DNA from: Vigna angularis
Lineage: Eukaryota > Streptophyta > Magnoliopsida > Fabales > Fabaceae
Assembly: GCF_016808095.1 (NCBI RefSeq)
Contig: NC_068975.1
Coordinates: 34,328,001-34,392,000 of the forward strand
DNA: 64,000 nucleotides
Reading direction: 5' to 3'
A program made the position numbers and the translations under genes. Shown here piece after piece: positions 37,655-50,779 of this stretch. The notes below the pieces were generated by a model that ran no database searches, had not been told where the DNA came from, and was given only the letters and a program-made list of their open reading frames with translations. Positions within the stretch are counted from its first letter, which is position 1. Each line of letters opens with the position of its first letter.

Positions 37655-38620
37655 GACCTTGTGTTTCAGTTTAATAACCGATGTATATATAGATGAAATA
37701 AAAAAAAATGAGTTTTTTTTACTTTATTTATGGATTGAAACCTAAACTCTTGTCTTAGACTTCAGTCCTCTTTTTTATATCATTATTTTGAACATCTTCT
37801 CCCATTTTTCATTATATTCTTCCTTATCATCATCAACTTTTTGTTTTTTTCATCATATTCTCACATCCATAAAAAAATAGCAACGTTTTGTTTTCTTCAT
37901 CATATTCTCACATCCATACAAAAAAAATAGAGGCATAACTCCATCGTCTTCATCTCTAGATTAAGAACCTAGCTCACATTTCAAAAAGATAAATATTTAT
38001 AAAAATTTAATCCAATCAAAAATTTCAGTTTGCAAAAATCAAGGCAATAAAAAATTTCAATCTACAAAACTTAGGATCACTTTTGAATAACAACGACGAC
38101 TCGAGTTCAATGACGTTTGGTGAAGGTGCTCAAGAACAAAGAAAGAAGAAGAAAAAAGACAACAGTGATGAAGGAGAGAGGAAAACAACTTCTGAGTGAC
38201 GAAATCTTTGGTGCAAATGTAAAATTCTAGAAAAATTAACTCTAAGTAGTTATTTATGCTTTAGTTATTCGTAAAACTAAAGTCTAAACAAGTTTATGCT
38301 TTGGTTTTAAAAGTAACTAAAACCTAAATATCTTTCAAAACTTAAATAAAAAATAGCAATGACATCTTTTAGTTTTAAAAATAACTAAAATCTAAACATC
38401 TTTCAAAACTTAAATAAAAAAATAGTAGTGACATTTTTTAAATTAATCAGAACTTTTTAGACATCAATTTTCAAACAATCAAAGCTAGAAAGGGTATATA
38501 CATTGATTTTTATTAGAATCGAAGTTTAAATATTCTCAATAATTTAAAAAATACTACCATATTTTCATAGGTTTTGATTTTATTAAAACTGAGACCTATT
38601 GAACAAAGTTAAATGAGTTT
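37655..38620. mobile_element. Decayed hairpin-phrase element, possibly CACTA-like
   Basis: A series of short facing motifs of the type TTTAGTTAT..AACTAAAG, TTTGGTTTTAAAAGTAACTAAAACC and AGGTTTTGATTT..AAAACTGAGACCT recurs near 37665, 38262, 38302, 38365 and 38570. Two near-copies of a roughly 65-bp block (AACTAAAACCTAAATATCTTTC...) lie at 38310-38440. The design parallels the CCGCGGTT element at 35265 but is more degraded and AT-rich. Ends are not sharp, and no target duplication is identified. Confidence 0.35.
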
Positions 38621-38639
38621 TTTTTCACTAATATTAACT

Positions 38640-41600
38640 ATATTAACTTTTTTTTATGTGTCCAGCAACGTTTTAGATTAGAATTTGAATTCTTTGTATC
38701 TTATAACATGTTTTAATTTATATGTTATTGTGAAATATGATGTAACACATAAAAAAACATTTAATGTCATTGAATTGAAAAGACTAAATTTATTTATTTT
38801 TAAAATTTAAAATTCAAAATATATCAAAGATTTAAAACAAAAATAAATTCTAATTTCATATATAAATTTAAATGATATTTAATTCTAATAAAAATATTAT
38901 TGTCACGTTGTTATTCCTTTTCGGAAAACTGTTATTTTTCAAATAATGAGATCAAAGTAAACATCCCCTGTCTTTATTGATCTTCACCTATCACCACTAA
39001 CCCCACTGTATTTTCAATTCCCGCCACCCAACCTTCTTGTCACCATATTCAAATTACAATTACAACATTAAAAAACTTAGACCTTAAGGAGGAGGCACCT
39101 ATAAGAATAGAAAAAGCACACAACATTCTGTAAATTGGCCCACGTGCACCACATATACATAGTAAAATCAATTATTAGCATTGACAAATTTTGGCTTCAT
39201 CATACACCCTTAGACACCACTCTCTCTCTTTAACCAAAAAGAATACATTGAACAAAGAAAACCAGAGGCACTCAAAGAATATGTCGACCCCTTTCTTCTT
39301 TTTTCTTTATTAGTATTGACAGAAAGAATATATAGTACCAGAGTACTCAAAGAATATAGACATCGCTTTTTTAACCTTCCAAACATTCAGAAATTCAAGC
39401 TTATTTCCTTTCATATTTTTCTTTCTTATTTTTTATACGGCAACAAATTATAAATTAATCCCTAGCTTCCGACCGTTTTGAGTTTTCTTTTTTTTACAAG
39501 AGAAAAAAATATATAAAACAATGGAATTTAGAAATGTAAGCAAAGTTTAGAAATATGTACAAAGCAAAATATTATCCAAAACATATATGACTTAAAAACA
39601 CCTACTTATCTTAACCCGGTCTGATACTATTTGAAGGGAGGTAAAACACATACATAAGGTCACTGTACAAGTAAGATATTGTCTGCTTTGAACCAAGCCC
39701 TCACGGATTTGCTTTTGATATCATTTCAAAAGGCCTCTTACCAATAGAGATATCTTATGTGTATATAAACTCATGTTCATCTCTTATTTTATCTTATGTG
39801 TGATTTTGTTTGTATCCAACAGTATCAATCAAATATACATAATTCATATTATGGATTAACTTTTTTTCTTCTGAAATTTGGTTTATAACCTAATATGCTG
39901 TCAAGTGTTGCCCATCAAGATTTTTTTTTAAGAAAAACTCAATATAACATCATTTTATCAGTTTATATAAAAATCTTAACTTTTCTTTTTAAGAAATAGC
40001 AAGCAGTAGTTGAACAGAATATGAAATTAAGTTTTTTTTTTAAATAAGATTATGTAATATGATTCTTTCATTGAATATTGTTGTATTTACGTTATTTATT
40101 GTTCTGTAACACTTTCTCTATAGATATATATATATTATTATCTTCACGGAAGGATAGGAGATGGATAAAATATAATAGTTTAGAGAGAAAAACAATGACG
40201 GAGAAACTCTACAAGGTTGTTTTAATTTCAAAACAACAATCACACTATCTTAGCAGTATGGGAATTTGGGTAATAAAAGGGCACGAGAGTGAACTTTATT
40301 TTGAAGATGAGAATTAGTGTTAGAAGACCTTAAGTTAGAAATTTTCAATACATCTTTACAAATATATATGGATATGAGAGGAGGATGTGCATGAAAGCTA
40401 TATATTGCGTGGACATATAAGGTTGATTGGATGATAAAGTTGGAAGAGATAGTAAGAAAAGTTATCTATGAAACTCTTTTACTAATATTTAGGAAATATA
40501 AAGTTAGTTTGATGGGTTTGAAAGAGGTAAAATGACAATATGGGACGGGCTTGTTAGGATACAAACAAAGTTCTACGTAGAATAAAACAAGAAATGAATA
40601 TGAGTTTATATATGTATAAGATATTTCCTTTGATAAGAAGTCTTTTGGAGTGGTACCAAAAACAAATCCGTGATAATTTATCTCTCCAGTATGAAGATCT
40701 ATGTATGTAATGAACCTTCCTACAAGGCTGGTCCGTAGCATTATTATTGAGAATGGAAAATTAAGACATTCGAATGAGAAATAATGTGGTTTGCAGTCAT
40801 TTGAATTGAGAAAACTAGGTGTGTGTTTCAAGATGATGTCTTTTTATAGTAGAAAATGGTTCAAGAAATTAGGTTTCATTGTTGAGGTTAAACTAATTCT
40901 TTGAATCCCAAGAAATGCCCGTAATAATAATCCTGAAAATTGTCTTAAAAAGTAACAAGTTTATATGAATTATGTATTTAGCCTATCAGCTGGTTTAGGC
41001 TAGTAAACCATATGATTTGGTGGTATACCATGTTTATATTTTGTCGAAAGTACAAGTCTTAAACAAATATGAAAAAATTAATATTATATAAGAAAAAAAA
41101 CATATAAATTTTATTATATTAAGGTTTTAGTTTTAAATGGGATCAATCTTTTATATAGATTAGATATCAGTTTCATTAATATTGTATCTTTCTAATAATT
41201 ATTTTTTAAAGATTAGTCAAAATAATAATTGGTTGTATAATACTTTTTTATGAATGATTCATTTGAATACAAAATTATGTTTGCACAAATATTTTCATAG
41301 AGTTCTTTTTTGACCAAGTTAAAAGTAAGGATTTTATAAATTAGTTATGGGGGTAAGATAACTTCAATTTAAGGGTAAAATTATTTATTTATTTTCTTAA
41401 AAGTATATTTGTAAAATTGTTTTCTGACCTATGGAATTCAGTCTTCCTGGGAAGGTTTAAAAACACAATGAAAGATTGGTTTATATACGATATATGGTTC
41501 TTAATTTGGAAGGAGTGTTTGTTCTCTCCTTGCTAATTTAAAGATCATGACAAGATGCAGCTTTAGTTCCTTTTGAATGCTATGATCATTTTGGTTCGTT

Positions 41601-43500
41601 GATGCTTTTTGTGAGGGGTTCATCGTTTTGGGTATGTGCTGACATAAATATGTGCCTTTACCACACATATGTAGGTGTCTGTATGAAGAGGGTCCAATCA
41701 GATGATCCTTTTCTATGTGGACAAAATGTGTCCGTGAACCTTTTTCTACAGGATTATGTGTCTTCGTTGTACCAAACAATGGAAAAAGTCTTCATGGTTG
41801 GCCTTTAGAGTGAAATGAATCATAACCAGTATGCCCTTACGAGTTTTTCAACAACCATTAAAAGACCTACAAAATCTACTCACATGGTTAGCTCTAATGG
41901 AAGCTGGCTTTTAATAATATGAAAATTTAAGGTTTAATTTTTTTAATGATTTGTAGTGTTTGTTTATATTTAGTGGACTTAAATTTTAAATATAAATTTA
42001 GATATCTTTAATTTATATTTTATTCAATTTTTTGTTTAGTACTTAAATTTTTACATTTTTTAATTGAGTTATTAGTTTAATTTCTTTATAAATGAATTGA
42101 CTGTTATTCTGTTCCATCATGGTTAAAAGATGTGAATTTTTTTATTAATATAATGACTTGAAAACCATAGAGAAACATCAACAACCTTATTGTCCAATAT
42201 ATTTTTAATGAAAATAAAAAAAATTATTTATCAATTTATATTAATTATGATATTATTTTACATTTTATATTAAGCAAAAAAGCTTCATATTTCTTAATAA
42301 ATTATTTTTTTTAATAGGCTATGAAATTATAAATACCAAACTTTATTATATATCTAACTTTATTATAGACATGAAACTTAATTAGACTCATTCAAACTTA
42401 TGGTTTTTTAAACATAACTTCTTCATTTATGATGTAGCATGACTAAATAAATGACTCATATTACTATTAACTTTTGCGAGTCTTAAATCTGAATAAACAA
42501 TTTAACTCTTAAATTAGATTAAAATTAAAAAGGGCTAAAATGTGTAGAATAGTACGTAAATGAGAATTAAATCGATGACTTTAGGCAAAATAAATAAGGA
42601 CGAAAAGGAAATAAAAAAACACGGATACCTAGCAAATTTTTGCAACACACAAGTTACAATGTCAAAGTTCAATATAAGAAAGTAAACTATATAAAAAAAT
42701 TAAAGAAAGAAAGAAAACAAAAGAAGAAGAATGAATATAAAGAAATGACAATTAAATAGTTAATTTTGTTACGTTGTGGTGATATTGTTACAGACAAGGG
42801 AAATATATGAAAATAAATATTTGTGATTTAATTTATTTAGGTTTTAATCTTGGTATGAGGACTATAATGGTTTCTTCTCATTTGTCATGTTTGATAAAAG
42901 TAATTAAAATATCGTAAAATTATTTCATATATTGGTATAAGAAAAAGTTATTATTATGTTATATGTTACAAATATTCATTAATGTGATATCAGGACAAGT
43001 ATTTAAGATGATTTGACAGATTATACGTTTCCATCTACCGAAGGGATAGACATTTTATTGACATTAAAAGGATATAATCATGTGTACGTCATGCTTCATA
43101 GCTCATGAAATAAATACACAATCAGAAGAATCGTGTTCCCTACATGTTACAGTACGTTGGATCTTATGGTCATTTGTGTTTGAGTTGAGTGGTACTAGTA
43201 CTGGACCAATGTATTGACTTTATTTATTTCAAGGATAAATTCTTTGAATGAGATCCAAACAAACAAAACAAAAATATTAATATAAAAAATTAAAAAATAA
43301 TTTATTTTTAAAGTAATTATTTTTAGAGGATTTAAAATGTTTTATGGTTTGGTAAGAAATTTTGAAAGAAAATTCTAGAATTTCATTAGTAATTGAATTG
43401 TATAAAATTAAATAATTTCAAATTTAATAGAAAAAAAAAGAATTTGAATATTTATATATTTTAAAATTTATATTTTAATATTTATAATTTGAGTTAATTG
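38640..43500. other. AT-rich spacer, no confirmed gene
   Basis: Two patches are less AT-rich (40490-40830, with a 121-codon minus frame that starts at TTG; and 41500-41810, with overlapping frames on both strands), but neither translation resembles a protein I know. The remainder is A/T-rich sequence. Confidence 0.5.
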
Positions 43501-43502
43501 AA

Positions 43503-44412
43503 TTTAAGTCGGTCTGGCTCGACTTAGGTAAATATATTTTGGTCTGACGTGAAATCAATTTAATTTCGTATAACATGGTCCCAACCAATGTCACGATTTC
43601 ATACAGGTCCAAGTAGATTTAGACAAAGCTGATTTGATTTGTCTTGGTCCAATTTGAGCTTCTAATCCAATTCGGTTGAACGTGATTTTGTGTGAATCCG
43701 ACTTAACTTAAATCCAAGTTGACTTTAGTTTTAACCTGGTTTTGATCGAACAAGATTCTACTTGGACCTAACTCACCATGGTTGAACATGTCTTGTTTAG
43801 TCCTCATATTAAAATGAGATCGTCCTAAACTCTACTTAGACTGACTTAGCTTGATTTAGACTCAGATTGACTTCACTTGACTTGGCTCACTCGGGTCAAC
43901 TTGATTGAACCTAGGCTTGCTCGACTCAACTTGGACCAAGTAACAATGGCTTGACCTAGCTTGACTTCGTCTTGATCGGGCTTGGCCCAACCCGGTCTTG
44001 ATTGAACTAAGACTAACCTAGGACTAACCTAACTTGATTGAGCATGGGTAAGTCCTACCATAAATAAACATGTACTCATCTTGATTCAACTTAATGTAGG
44101 CTTGTCTCAATTAAGCTTAATTTGGGTCTGGATCAAATTGGTTCGACCTAGACTAGAATTGACTTGGCTGAACCGAAAGTGAAACTAACTTGTTTCGAAT
44201 TGAATCCAAATCAACTAGACTTGATCTTAGTTTGAAATAATTTGATTCGAGTTAGACCTAAATTAACTTAGCTTAACTTGCGCTCAAATAAACTCAACTC
44301 AATTTGGATTCAGACCAACACAACTTGATTAAGATATGAGTTTACTTAGTTTAAGCTAGGTCGAAACCAAATTGAGTCAACTTAAACTTAAGTCGACTTG
44401 ACTTGACTCTGG
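43503..44412. repeat. Degenerate GACTTG/CTTGA quasi-repeat tract
   Basis: About 900 bp of markedly less AT-rich sequence built from recurring short words (GACTTG, CTTGACTT, GGTCTTGATT, AACTTGATTGA, GACTTAGCTTGA, GACCTAG) at roughly 10-15 nt spacing, with no fixed period. No open frame persists. It looks like an old short-period satellite or the interior of a transposon composed of such words. Class unknown. Confidence 0.6.
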
Positions 44413-46110
44413 TATAAGGTGACAAGATCCAATGTTACGTGTGTTTAACCTTAAACAAAATATCTAAAAAGTTAAATTCAAATTTAATAAATCTAAATAT
44501 CTTTTAAATTATGAATTTTCTTATAAAAATAATGTAAAGGTATCTCACAAAACTTAACACTCATTTTATAGTTGTGCAAAATTGTAAATGTATAAACATA
44601 TAAAGTTATAGGAAAATGATATATTAATATAGATTTTTAAATAAATGTATCATTTTTTCATTAAATTTAAAATATATAATAACAAATAAATTATAAATCA
44701 ATAAAAAAATGATATATATATATATATATATAAAGTTAAAATGTTGTAAAAAAAATCTGTGTCATAATATTTTTTTTTTCTTAAATTATATTATTATAGA
44801 TGGTCTGTAGATAGACAGAGAAGTGTGACTCCAGGTCCCATTACCAATTTCATTGCTGTTACTGCGTCTCATCCTTTCTATCGGTTTTATATACTATACA
44901 TTTTCTCTCTCTATCTCTCTCCCTTTCTCTCTCTATATATTTAATGATGATAACATGGGTGCTTTATCCTCAACACTAAGTTCTGTACCTCCCTCATCAA
45001 ACAAAACATTCAGATGGAAAAACAATTACAAAACAAAATGTAGGGAGAAATGGCTTTACGTATGTAGCGAAAATTACACAATATAAAATCAATTTTAAAT
45101 TTAATATTAAATACGATGATTAATATAATGTCTATTTTGCTTAGAGCTTAGCAAACAAATTAAAGTCTCTTATATATACCCGTGTTAAATGTATTTTTTT
45201 CAATGACAATTTTAAAACTATCCACTAAATTTGTTTTTTTAATTTCATACACATTTAAACTTTGTATGAAAAAACCTGTATCGTGTTATCTTAATATTCA
45301 AAAACTCCATATTTGAGTTTTCTCTTTTCTTTTTACGTTCTTTATTACTCAAATCGTTACTGGTAAATATTAGTTATTTGCGTATGTCCTGAAAGACGTA
45401 CACCACATAAATGCAATGAATTAATCTTGTTCAAACTAACTAATAATCTAATTTAAAAATGTATTTGAATTTTTATTTCTATGTTGTTTTTTTGACAAAA
45501 AAAAAATATACTTTGACAATATTTTTTTGATAATATTTTAATACATGTATATATCATTATGTGATTAGTTCATGTTAATGTTTATAATTATTATTATTAA
45601 TTTGAAGTAATTTTGAATCAAAATTATAATAATATAATTATACATAAATTATATTAAAATGTTATAAAAAAAATATTGTAAAAATATCATAATTTTGATA
45701 CCTATAAAATTTCCAACGTGTCATCAAGTGTTCTGACAGCAAAAGCGCATCATGTTGCATAATTCTGCAAAGGGCATTCAATAATATATGGGGAAATAAA
45801 TAAAACAACTCATGCCTCGTCAAATCTCAAAGATGCGTAGAAAACACTGCAGATAGTACTATTCTCGTAAATACATATATGAGAAATCACTATCATTATT
45901 TTCATAAAAACATATGAAATCTCACCAGAACTGAAGATTTTTTTTTTTCATAGAATGCTAATGATTTTTTCCCTAAAAAATATTGATATAAATGACATCA
46001 ATTTTAATGAGTTTAACACTGAAAATAATTAACACTAAACTTGTGTCAAATAAGTTTTCCTCACCTCAAAAAATAAAATCCAATACTTATCTTTTTTAAC
46101 TTAATATTTA
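44413..46110. other. AT-rich spacer, no gene
   Basis: Contains a short (AT)n at about 44712-44732 and a CT-rich patch near 44905-44935. A 77-codon frame at 44853 is judged chance. Confidence 0.55.
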
Positions 46111-46116
46111 GATTTT

Positions 46117-46250
46117 AGAAATCTCACGTCAACTAGAAATAAGATCAATTTATAATATATAAATAGATATAAACCTCATCTTAAAAATTAATTTTGTAAA
46201 ATTGAGTTAAGTTTAAAGTTATTTTTTAACTTGATATAAGAACTGTGTTA
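46117..46250 (+). mobile_element. TRIM-type LTR remnant (family 1)
   Basis: AGAAATCTCACGTCAACTAG, then TATAATATATAAATAGATATAAACCTCA, then TTGAGTTAAG and a TTGATATAAGAAC segment follow the order of a legume TRIM LTR ('...AATCYCACATCGACTAGAGATAAG...ATATAAGTGGG...AACCTCA...GTTGAGTTAGGCTTAAAG...TGGTATCAGAGCC'). The last segment corresponds to the tRNA-Met primer site in decayed form. Same family as the copy at 49934. Confidence 0.6.
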
Positions 46251-47080
46251 GTTAAATTAGTTTCTGTTATATGTTAAAATTGTTATATGTTAAAATGTTT
46301 AACTCAGTGAAGAGTAAGTTAACTCTAGTAAGAGAAGTTAACTTTAACAATTAAACAGGATAATTAGTTAAACAGCTTATACATTTTGAAATTGTGTTAT
46401 AATTTATAGAAATAATTGAACTTTGGGTTATTTGTTTCATTATAGTTTGATGTTTGTCATCTGATTAGAATGTTGAATCATGTAGATTTATTGAATAGTT
46501 TTTCTTGCAATGAAGAAGTTAATCTAGGTATGAAATGCTGCTCTTAAAATTGATTAAAGTGTTAGATTCAAATGTACTAAATAAGTTTATTTTAAGTTGA
46601 ATTTGACATAGTTTAGTTTAGATTTAATCATATAAAGTTCTTTAGATGTTGTCACCTACTTATTTTACTTGGGAGATGGCATATCTCGTTCAATTATGCA
46701 TAGTTTTAATATCTTTTATTAAAACAAAAAATATTTCAGTGTTTGAATCATATTATATATATAAATTAGTATGACTTTAATTATTTTAATATGAAATAGT
46801 TTGAGTTCTTTTATTAATTGGGTCATTTTTAAAAATGTTTTATTTAGTTATTATATAATTACTCTGTAAATCTTACATATATCTTGATCATTACTATATT
46901 GATTTAATATATGATGGGAAGGAAAAGTCTCACTAATCATGGTCAATTCGTTTTAAAAAATTATAAAAATGAATTGTTGAAAGATTAGGATATAAATGAA
47001 TGTAGGGTATAGAATTTAGTTATAATAAGATAAATGACAGACAAGACTAGTTGAAAGCAATATAAACCAAAATTGGAGAC
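46251..47080. other. AT-rich spacer
   Basis: No gene or repeat recognised. Confidence 0.5.
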
Positions 47081-48810
47081 TTTAATCAGAGCTTTAATTT
47101 AGGTGGTAGATCTCTGGCCGCCGATTAGGGTGCTTTATATTTAAGGGCTATTAATTTAGTAATGTGTAGCCATGCAAATGGAAAAATAAAAGTTAGGTTA
47201 TGCGTGATGCACTGAATATGAGTTTGCTTTACCATTTCAAATTCTGAGGAAAAGGGAAATGACGCTGCTGAAAATCCCTCAGTCTCTATCAGAATGCTTT
47301 TAATTGCTGAGAGAATAGGAAGACCACATGAACTGGGGCCCACCATCTTCTGACCTGTCTCCAATTAATTGCTGAAATTTCCGGCATTGTAGGGACCCCA
47401 CATGTTATCCTATAATATTATGCTATGCTATGCTATGCTGCACTCTTTTATTCTTCCTAAAGTGGTCAGCTTTTCCAATAACCATATCTCTTCATTCAAT
47501 TTCTTCATTCAATTTTCCATCTTCTGATAATTCAAGCACCTCAAAACTCTACTGCATTCTTTCATCAATCATTGAAACGGAAAACACAACTGGGGTATGA
47601 GCCAAAAGCAAAAGGGTTTAAGGTCAATGTGTAAAAATAAATTTCAACTGATTCCTTCTATGGCCCCCTTAATTTTCGTTTTTAACTTGAAAAGAGAAAA
47701 GGGAAAGCTCCTAGTCACTGAAATCTCGCCATGCTTTGTCTTTTGAGAAAGATGATCTGCGTCAGAAGAATGTCTCTTCTGCCATCATCATCATACCATA
47801 TCTCGCTCTATATATCTATATTTATATATATAGCTATTACCTGCTATGTTTATCCTGAAAAAGAAAATGTAGCTGCTTATGGCGTGGTAATTACAAATCC
47901 AAAGCATGCAACCAACCAACGTAGACAGTCTCACTTCTGAAAGCTGAATCAGTGACCCTACGAGTTTTGAAACTGATTGCCTATTACAGATATATCTTTC
48001 TTGTTTTGACACGTTATCTTTCCAAACATTTTTAACGTCTCTAGTTTTCTAAAGGCTAGGAATTGGCATAGCTTACTAGAATACTAGTTTAAAGTGAATG
48101 CATATATAGATTGATGTTAGTAATCACATATCAAACTTACTATTTATTTGTGCAGGGATTTAATGTTATGTGACTAGGATATCTGACGAAAAAATTACTT
48201 CATAGCGTTTGAGTTCTGAGAAAAGTTCGTAATTGAGTTTACGTCTATCAATTATGGAGTAGAATGAACAAGAACATACATTGATCTTAGTATTGGTTGA
48301 TACTGGTGTGTAGGTTTCTTGTTTTTGAAGCAGATTAGGAAATTAGCCAAGGCCCTACTTATTGCAGCAGTGAATTTGCTCTAACTTCCTGTTTATTGGA
48401 CTTGAGCAATTGAATCTGTTGTCCACTTCCCAATTGAAAGGTCCATATATTCTAAATGGACCCATATCAAATTTATAGATTGGGAGAGGCCCAACAAGAG
48501 CAGAATTTATTGTTAGGAAATCATGGCTTCAGAAAGAGCATGGACTCATGAAAAGATGTGCGGATTAAGTTTGAATATGTTTGATTGAATGTGGAAGAAG
48601 GAAGAAGCTAATGAGGCAGTGATGCAGTACCAATCCACTGTTCAAAACATTATTCTGTGGTTTGGCAGCAGCAACGTGTAAATGAGCAATGTTTTCATGG
48701 AGAGGCTCAATGTCTCAGATGCATTTCTATTGTTAATAAAACTGTGTTAGTTGGTGTTGAATGTGAATTTGATTGCAGATAATTGTCTCCTTAGACAAAA
48801 GGAATAGCAA
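47080..48810. other. Less AT-rich island without an assignable gene
   Basis: Composition is closer to transcribed DNA than its flanks, but no frame longer than about 80 codons exists. A 69-codon ATG frame at 47731-47940 has a hydrophobic middle and no known relatives. A (TGCTA)4 microsatellite lies at 47420-47439, and a short hairpin (GATGAT..CAGAAGA/TCTTCTG..ATCATC) at about 47750-47791. Could be a non-coding transcript, untranslated exons or an eroded gene. Confidence 0.3.
47420..47439. repeat. (TGCTA)4 microsatellite
   Basis: Four pentanucleotide units in tandem. Confidence 0.9.
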
Positions 48811-49035
48811 ATATCACTCCTTCAAATACATTTTTTTTAAGTTATTCTGTTTTCTATTAAACTTAATTAAGTTTTAAATATATGATCAATTTTTATATAT
48901 TTAGTTGAGTTTCTATTAATTTTTTATGATCCATTGAATATTAATAAATTTATACTTCTTAATTAAGTTTTTACTATTTGATTTTACTTTTAATTGGATG
49001 ATGAGTGGCATGTTATTTTATTTTGTCACATCTTA

Positions 49036-49180
49036 TTTTATAATCTTATAATTTTATAAATTTATAATTTTATATTCTTATAATCTTATAATTTCATAAT
49101 TTTATATTCTTATAATCTTATAATTTCATAATTTCATAATTTTATATTCTTATAATTTTATATTCTAATAATTTTACAAT
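49036..49180. repeat. AT-rich minisatellite
   Basis: Repeated TATAATCTTATAATTTCATA and ATTTTATATTCT blocks in about four imperfect copies of 30-45 bp. Confidence 0.85.
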
Positions 49181-49933
49181 TTGGCTACTGTTGGTCACAA
49201 ATTTTATCACTAATATCAAGTATTATAATATTTTTCATTTTTTTACAATTAATCATTTACAAAATTAGTAGATTAAAATTACTAATTTAAATTATTGCGT
49301 AAATAAAATTGTAATTACAGAATAGTAGACTTATATATTATGTATTCACATTTCCTCAAATTGTAGATGATTTTTTTTTTAATTAGAAGGAACGAAACAA
49401 TATTGTAGTATATAAATGTATACTTGGGTTCTTCCTATTAATAAATTCTCGTATCATGCTACTACTTCTTAGTATTATCTGTGTAATCATCTACTTCCGT
49501 TTAGATGAAAATCATAGCTACAAAATTTGTAAGGATAAACTAATGAATATCCTCCCTGATTCCAACAATAAAAAGTTCAAAAATTCTAATAAATATCCAA
49601 CATACCATCTTCATAGCATAGCATGCACACTCTCTAAAATAATTAACTTTATTTCATACATAATATTTATCATCCACGTTTAGATTAAAAATTTAACAAC
49701 AATCACAAAATATCTATATAATATCGTCCTCATGGTCTATCACAAAAAAATGTGACTGAAAACTAAAATTTATAATGATACTAGAAAGCTATGTATATTT
49801 CCACTTAGCATAACAGGCAAATGTTGAATTGAAACTAAGATTTGAAAGGATAAAATATATGTATTTTTATAATATTTTATTTACTACTTTCTTACTTAAA
49901 AAATAATTAAATATGTAAAGTTATTAATACAAG

Positions 49934-50060
49934 TGTTGGATGTCTCACATCGATTAGAGATAACGTCAAATTATAATATATAAGTGAGGATACAAACCTC
50001 ACCATACAAGTCGATTGAGTTAAGCTTAAAATTCACTTTCTAATATGATATCAGAGTCAT
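49934..50060 (+). mobile_element. TRIM-type 5' LTR plus primer-binding site remnant (family 1)
   Basis: Starts TGTTGGATGTCTCACATCGA, continues through TATATAAGTGAGGATACAAA, GAGTTAAGCTTAAAATTCAC, and is followed by TGATATCAGAGTCATG at 50046, a slightly mutated version of the tRNA-Met primer site TGGTATCAGAGC. LTR about 112 bp, in the TRIM size range. The rest of the element and the 3' LTR are not evident. Confidence 0.75.
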
Positions 50061-50229
50061 GATTGAAGTCATGGTTATTATGAAATTCATCAACATCTTC
50101 AAAGTATTTTTCTTCTTATTACAATCTTTATGCAATTATGTTCAAATGTAAGTCAATTAAAAATAATTTATGTTTCACATTTAAATATTTTGACTTTTTT
50201 TTAATGTTTTTATTTATTGTGTATTTTCT

Positions 50230-50779
50230 TCACATCTTAATAAATAAGGTGAAAGACTCATTAACCCATTGTCATATGGGTAGAAAGTGGTGTCAATCCC
50301 TTATGTGGTTAGGCTCATATCTCATTGATATTGTGTCTCCCTAGTGAATCTTTTCTTCGATAGACCCAACAGTGGTATCAGAGCCGATAATTAGTCTTGG
50401 TGACTGGCTTAGACGGGTACAATGGTTTCTGTATCGAAAGCCTTCCTGACGAAAGATTCCAGATAAGCGTGTCCCGTTAAGAAGAACAACAGTATGAAGG
50501 GACACTCGTGATTGGGAATGCTTTTGTTGTTGGAGGAGTGTATCAATGTGGAAATAACTCACCCTTAAGGAGATATTGTTGGAAATTCAAGTGAATAAAG
50601 TTTCACATTGGATAGAAATGAGAAAAAACACTATATAAATGTGAAAAACTCATTAACTCATTGTCTTAAAGTTTTGAGTAGAGAGTGATGTTAGTTCCTT
50701 GTATGGTTGAACTCATATCTCATTTTAGTATTGTATTGTGTATTTCTTGTGACTCCCCTTCTCTCGTATAGATCCAATA
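50230..50779 (+). mobile_element. TRIM retrotransposon (family 2) with PBS, PPT and 3' LTR
   Basis: A 5' LTR fragment (about 50230-50371) and a 3' LTR (50577-50779, starting TGTTGGAAATTC) share ACTCATTAACYCATTGTC, CTTRTRTGGTT..CTCATATCTCATT and a final GATAGACCCAACA/TATAGATCCAATA. Next to the 5' LTR lies a perfect primer site TGGTATCAGAGCC at 50373-50385, and just before the 3' LTR a purine tract AAGGAGATA. About 550 bp overall, with no coding capacity. TRIMs rely on enzymes from other retrotransposons. The left third of the 5' LTR is degraded. Confidence 0.85.

Noticed and set aside
40466..40831. 121-codon minus-strand frame
   Set aside because: It starts at a non-ATG codon, matches no family I know, and lies in AT-rich DNA without leader or splice signals.
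41501..41808. Overlapping frames on both strands (92 and 69 codons)
   Set aside because: Neither translation resembles a known protein, and overlapping opposite frames usually mean chance.
47750..47791. Hairpin GATGAT..CAGAAGA/TCTTCTG..ATCATC as a miRNA precursor
   Set aside because: Stem is short and interrupted, and neither arm matches a plant miRNA that I know.
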